Assembly: GCA_902773475.1 (NCBI GenBank)
Contig: CACYEO010000137.1
Coordinates: 1 to 14,647, forward strand
From: an uncultured bacterium
GTDB taxonomy: Bacteria > Verrucomicrobiota > Kiritimatiellia > RFP12 > UBA1067
Length of the DNA stretch: 14,647 nt
Direction of reading: 5' to 3'
Made by a program: the position numbers and the translations under genes. Of this stretch, positions 13,868-14,647 are shown one piece after another (positions within the stretch are counted from its first letter, which is position 1; the number at the start of each line of letters is the position of its first letter). Under the pieces are notes generated by a model. The model saw nothing but the letters and a program-made list of their open reading frames with translations, ran no database searches and was not told where the DNA came from.

Positions 13868-14647
13868 TTATTCGAAAAAACTTATGCCGTCGCCGATTTC
13901 AGGCGAAGTGAACGTTGCCGTGCCTGAGGCTACATCAGCACTTGCGACACCTTCGTCCCAGCCGTTGCCGTTTTTCCTGTCGAGATATGCCGTAACCGCC
14001 ACGCCCGAAAGACCTTCCGGGACATTCAAGTTTCTTGCCGTTATGCGAACCGTTCCGGCCGGCGGCTGATCCGCGGAAGCCTCGCACAAAACCACGCTCT
14101 GCGCGTCGTTCGGATTCAATCCCAGACAGTAGCTCTGCCAGACCGGAATGCCGTTCTCGCCGTCTGATGTCAACGCAGTTTCGATTTCCGATATGCTACC
14201 AACCGCAGTCTTGTCGTATATCCATTGAAACGGAACCGCCAGATCGCTTGCCGCACCATCTGCTATCCTGATGTAGAAATGCGACTTGCGCGTAAGGACA
14301 AGATCGCCGTTGGCGTCAAGAGAAAGATCTGCCCAGCCGGCCGAACTTGAGTCGAGCGTAAAATTCGAAATATCCGCGAAATGCGCGCCGGATGTGAGCA
14401 TATACGACGTTTCGAACTGCAGCGCGACATCGGCCGAAACATTTACCGTCACCTTGCCGTTCACCGTTGGCGCCGATGCAAATGAAATGCAGGGGGCGGT
14501 TGCGTCCGTCGTAAAGCGGAGGGCAATCGCAGAACCGCCGGCGAGCGTCACCGCGCCGGAGATGGATGCGCCGTCGAGATATTCGAGCGTCGCGCCGGAG
14601 TCGATATTCACGGCGTTCGCAAGGGCGACGCCGTTCGATATGCAAAG
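13868..14647 (-). CDS. C-terminal part of a large secreted beta-rich surface protein (5' end outside window)
   Basis: 259 residues visible; the frame is open to the window edge, so the true start is beyond it, and the GTG at 14611 is not taken as the start. The first part, with NGVALANAVNIDSGATLEYL, SGAVTLAGGSAIALRF and LDSSSAGWADLSLDANGDLVL, is Gly/Ala/Ser/Asn-rich and reads as repeated beta strands, as in autotransporter-type passenger or beta-helix proteins. A different module follows (about residues 150-259): W-aromatic segment VPFQWIYDKT, NGIPVWQSYCLGLNPND, then an Ig-like beta stretch (GTVRITARNLNVPEGLSGVAVTAYLDRK, written here in two family-like parts) ending ISFFE. I see no PEP-CTERM, LPxTG or beta-barrel at the end. 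The exact role is unknown; an adhesin or cell-surface structural protein is likely. A hairpin follows the stop at once. Confidence 0.7.
   Translation of the reverse strand, partial: LCISNGVALANAVNIDSGATLEYLDGASISGAVTLAGGSAIALRFTTDATAPCISFASAPTVNGKVTVNVSADVALQFETSYMLTSGAHFADISNFTLDSSSAGWADLSLDANGDLVLTRKSHFYIRIADGAASDLAVPFQWIYDKTAVGSISEIETALTSDGENGIPVWQSYCLGLNPNDAQSVVLCEASADQPPAGTVRITARNLNVPEGLSGVAVTAYLDRKNGNGWDEGVASADVASGTATFTSPEIGDGISFFE

Overview
The window comes from a GC-rich, densely coded genome of a Gram-negative bacterium. A Lipid-A-type acyltransferase and a TonB-dependent receptor show an outer membrane. Secreted GH35 and GH95 glycoside hydrolases, a large beta-rich surface protein with a C-terminal module reading IPVWQSYCLGLNP, and intergenic spaces filled with degenerate heptamer repeats suggest a host- or gut-associated member of the PVC group (Kiritimatiellota, Lentisphaerota or Verrucomicrobiota). 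The taxonomy is inference. No rRNA, tRNA, insertion sequence or CRISPR array was seen.

Layout. (1) 1-4263, plus strand: a two-gene carbohydrate operon, secreted GH35 beta-galactosidase-like then secreted GH95-like fucosidase/galactosidase, joined by a 4-nt GTGA overlap. The promoter appears to give a leaderless mRNA. (2) 4264-4476: a 28-unit heptamer array (consensus CYAYTSC) fills the gap between convergent genes. (3) 4477-6703, minus strand: thiC followed by an LpxL/HtrB-family acyltransferase. (4) 6851-9801, plus strand, divergent from thiC: a glycan cassette made of a PglC-like phosphoglycosyl transferase, a PglD/NeuD-like acetyltransferase and a GT32-GT4 fusion glycosyltransferase. (5) 9769-13317, minus strand: btuB-btuC-btuD for cobalamin uptake, under a cobalamin riboswitch (about 13354-13498). 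(6) 13318-13867: a 550-base gene-free stretch with the riboswitch and its promoter, a terminator, a chain of tandem arrays of period 7, 8, 9 and 7, and a GC-rich hairpin. (7) 13868 to the window end, minus strand: the C-terminal part of a large surface protein.

How the parts work. The hydrolases would remove galactose and fucose (or related sugars) from complex glycans outside the cytoplasm. The PglC/PglD/GT-fusion genes would build a lipid-linked oligosaccharide starting from an N-acetylated amino sugar. BtuB moves cobalamin over the outer membrane with TonB and BtuCD moves it over the inner membrane; no BtuF gene is in the operon, and BtuC lacks the usual N-terminal 50 or so residues. All four recognisable promoters have an extended -10 (TGnTAtAaT or TGGTAAACT) with no clear -35. 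The thiC and btuB promoters share a 12-base identity.

The most unusual points are the patterned heptamer and mixed-period arrays placed 3' of minus-strand genes, the GT32-GT4 fusion, the short BtuC, and the common extended -10 promoter type.
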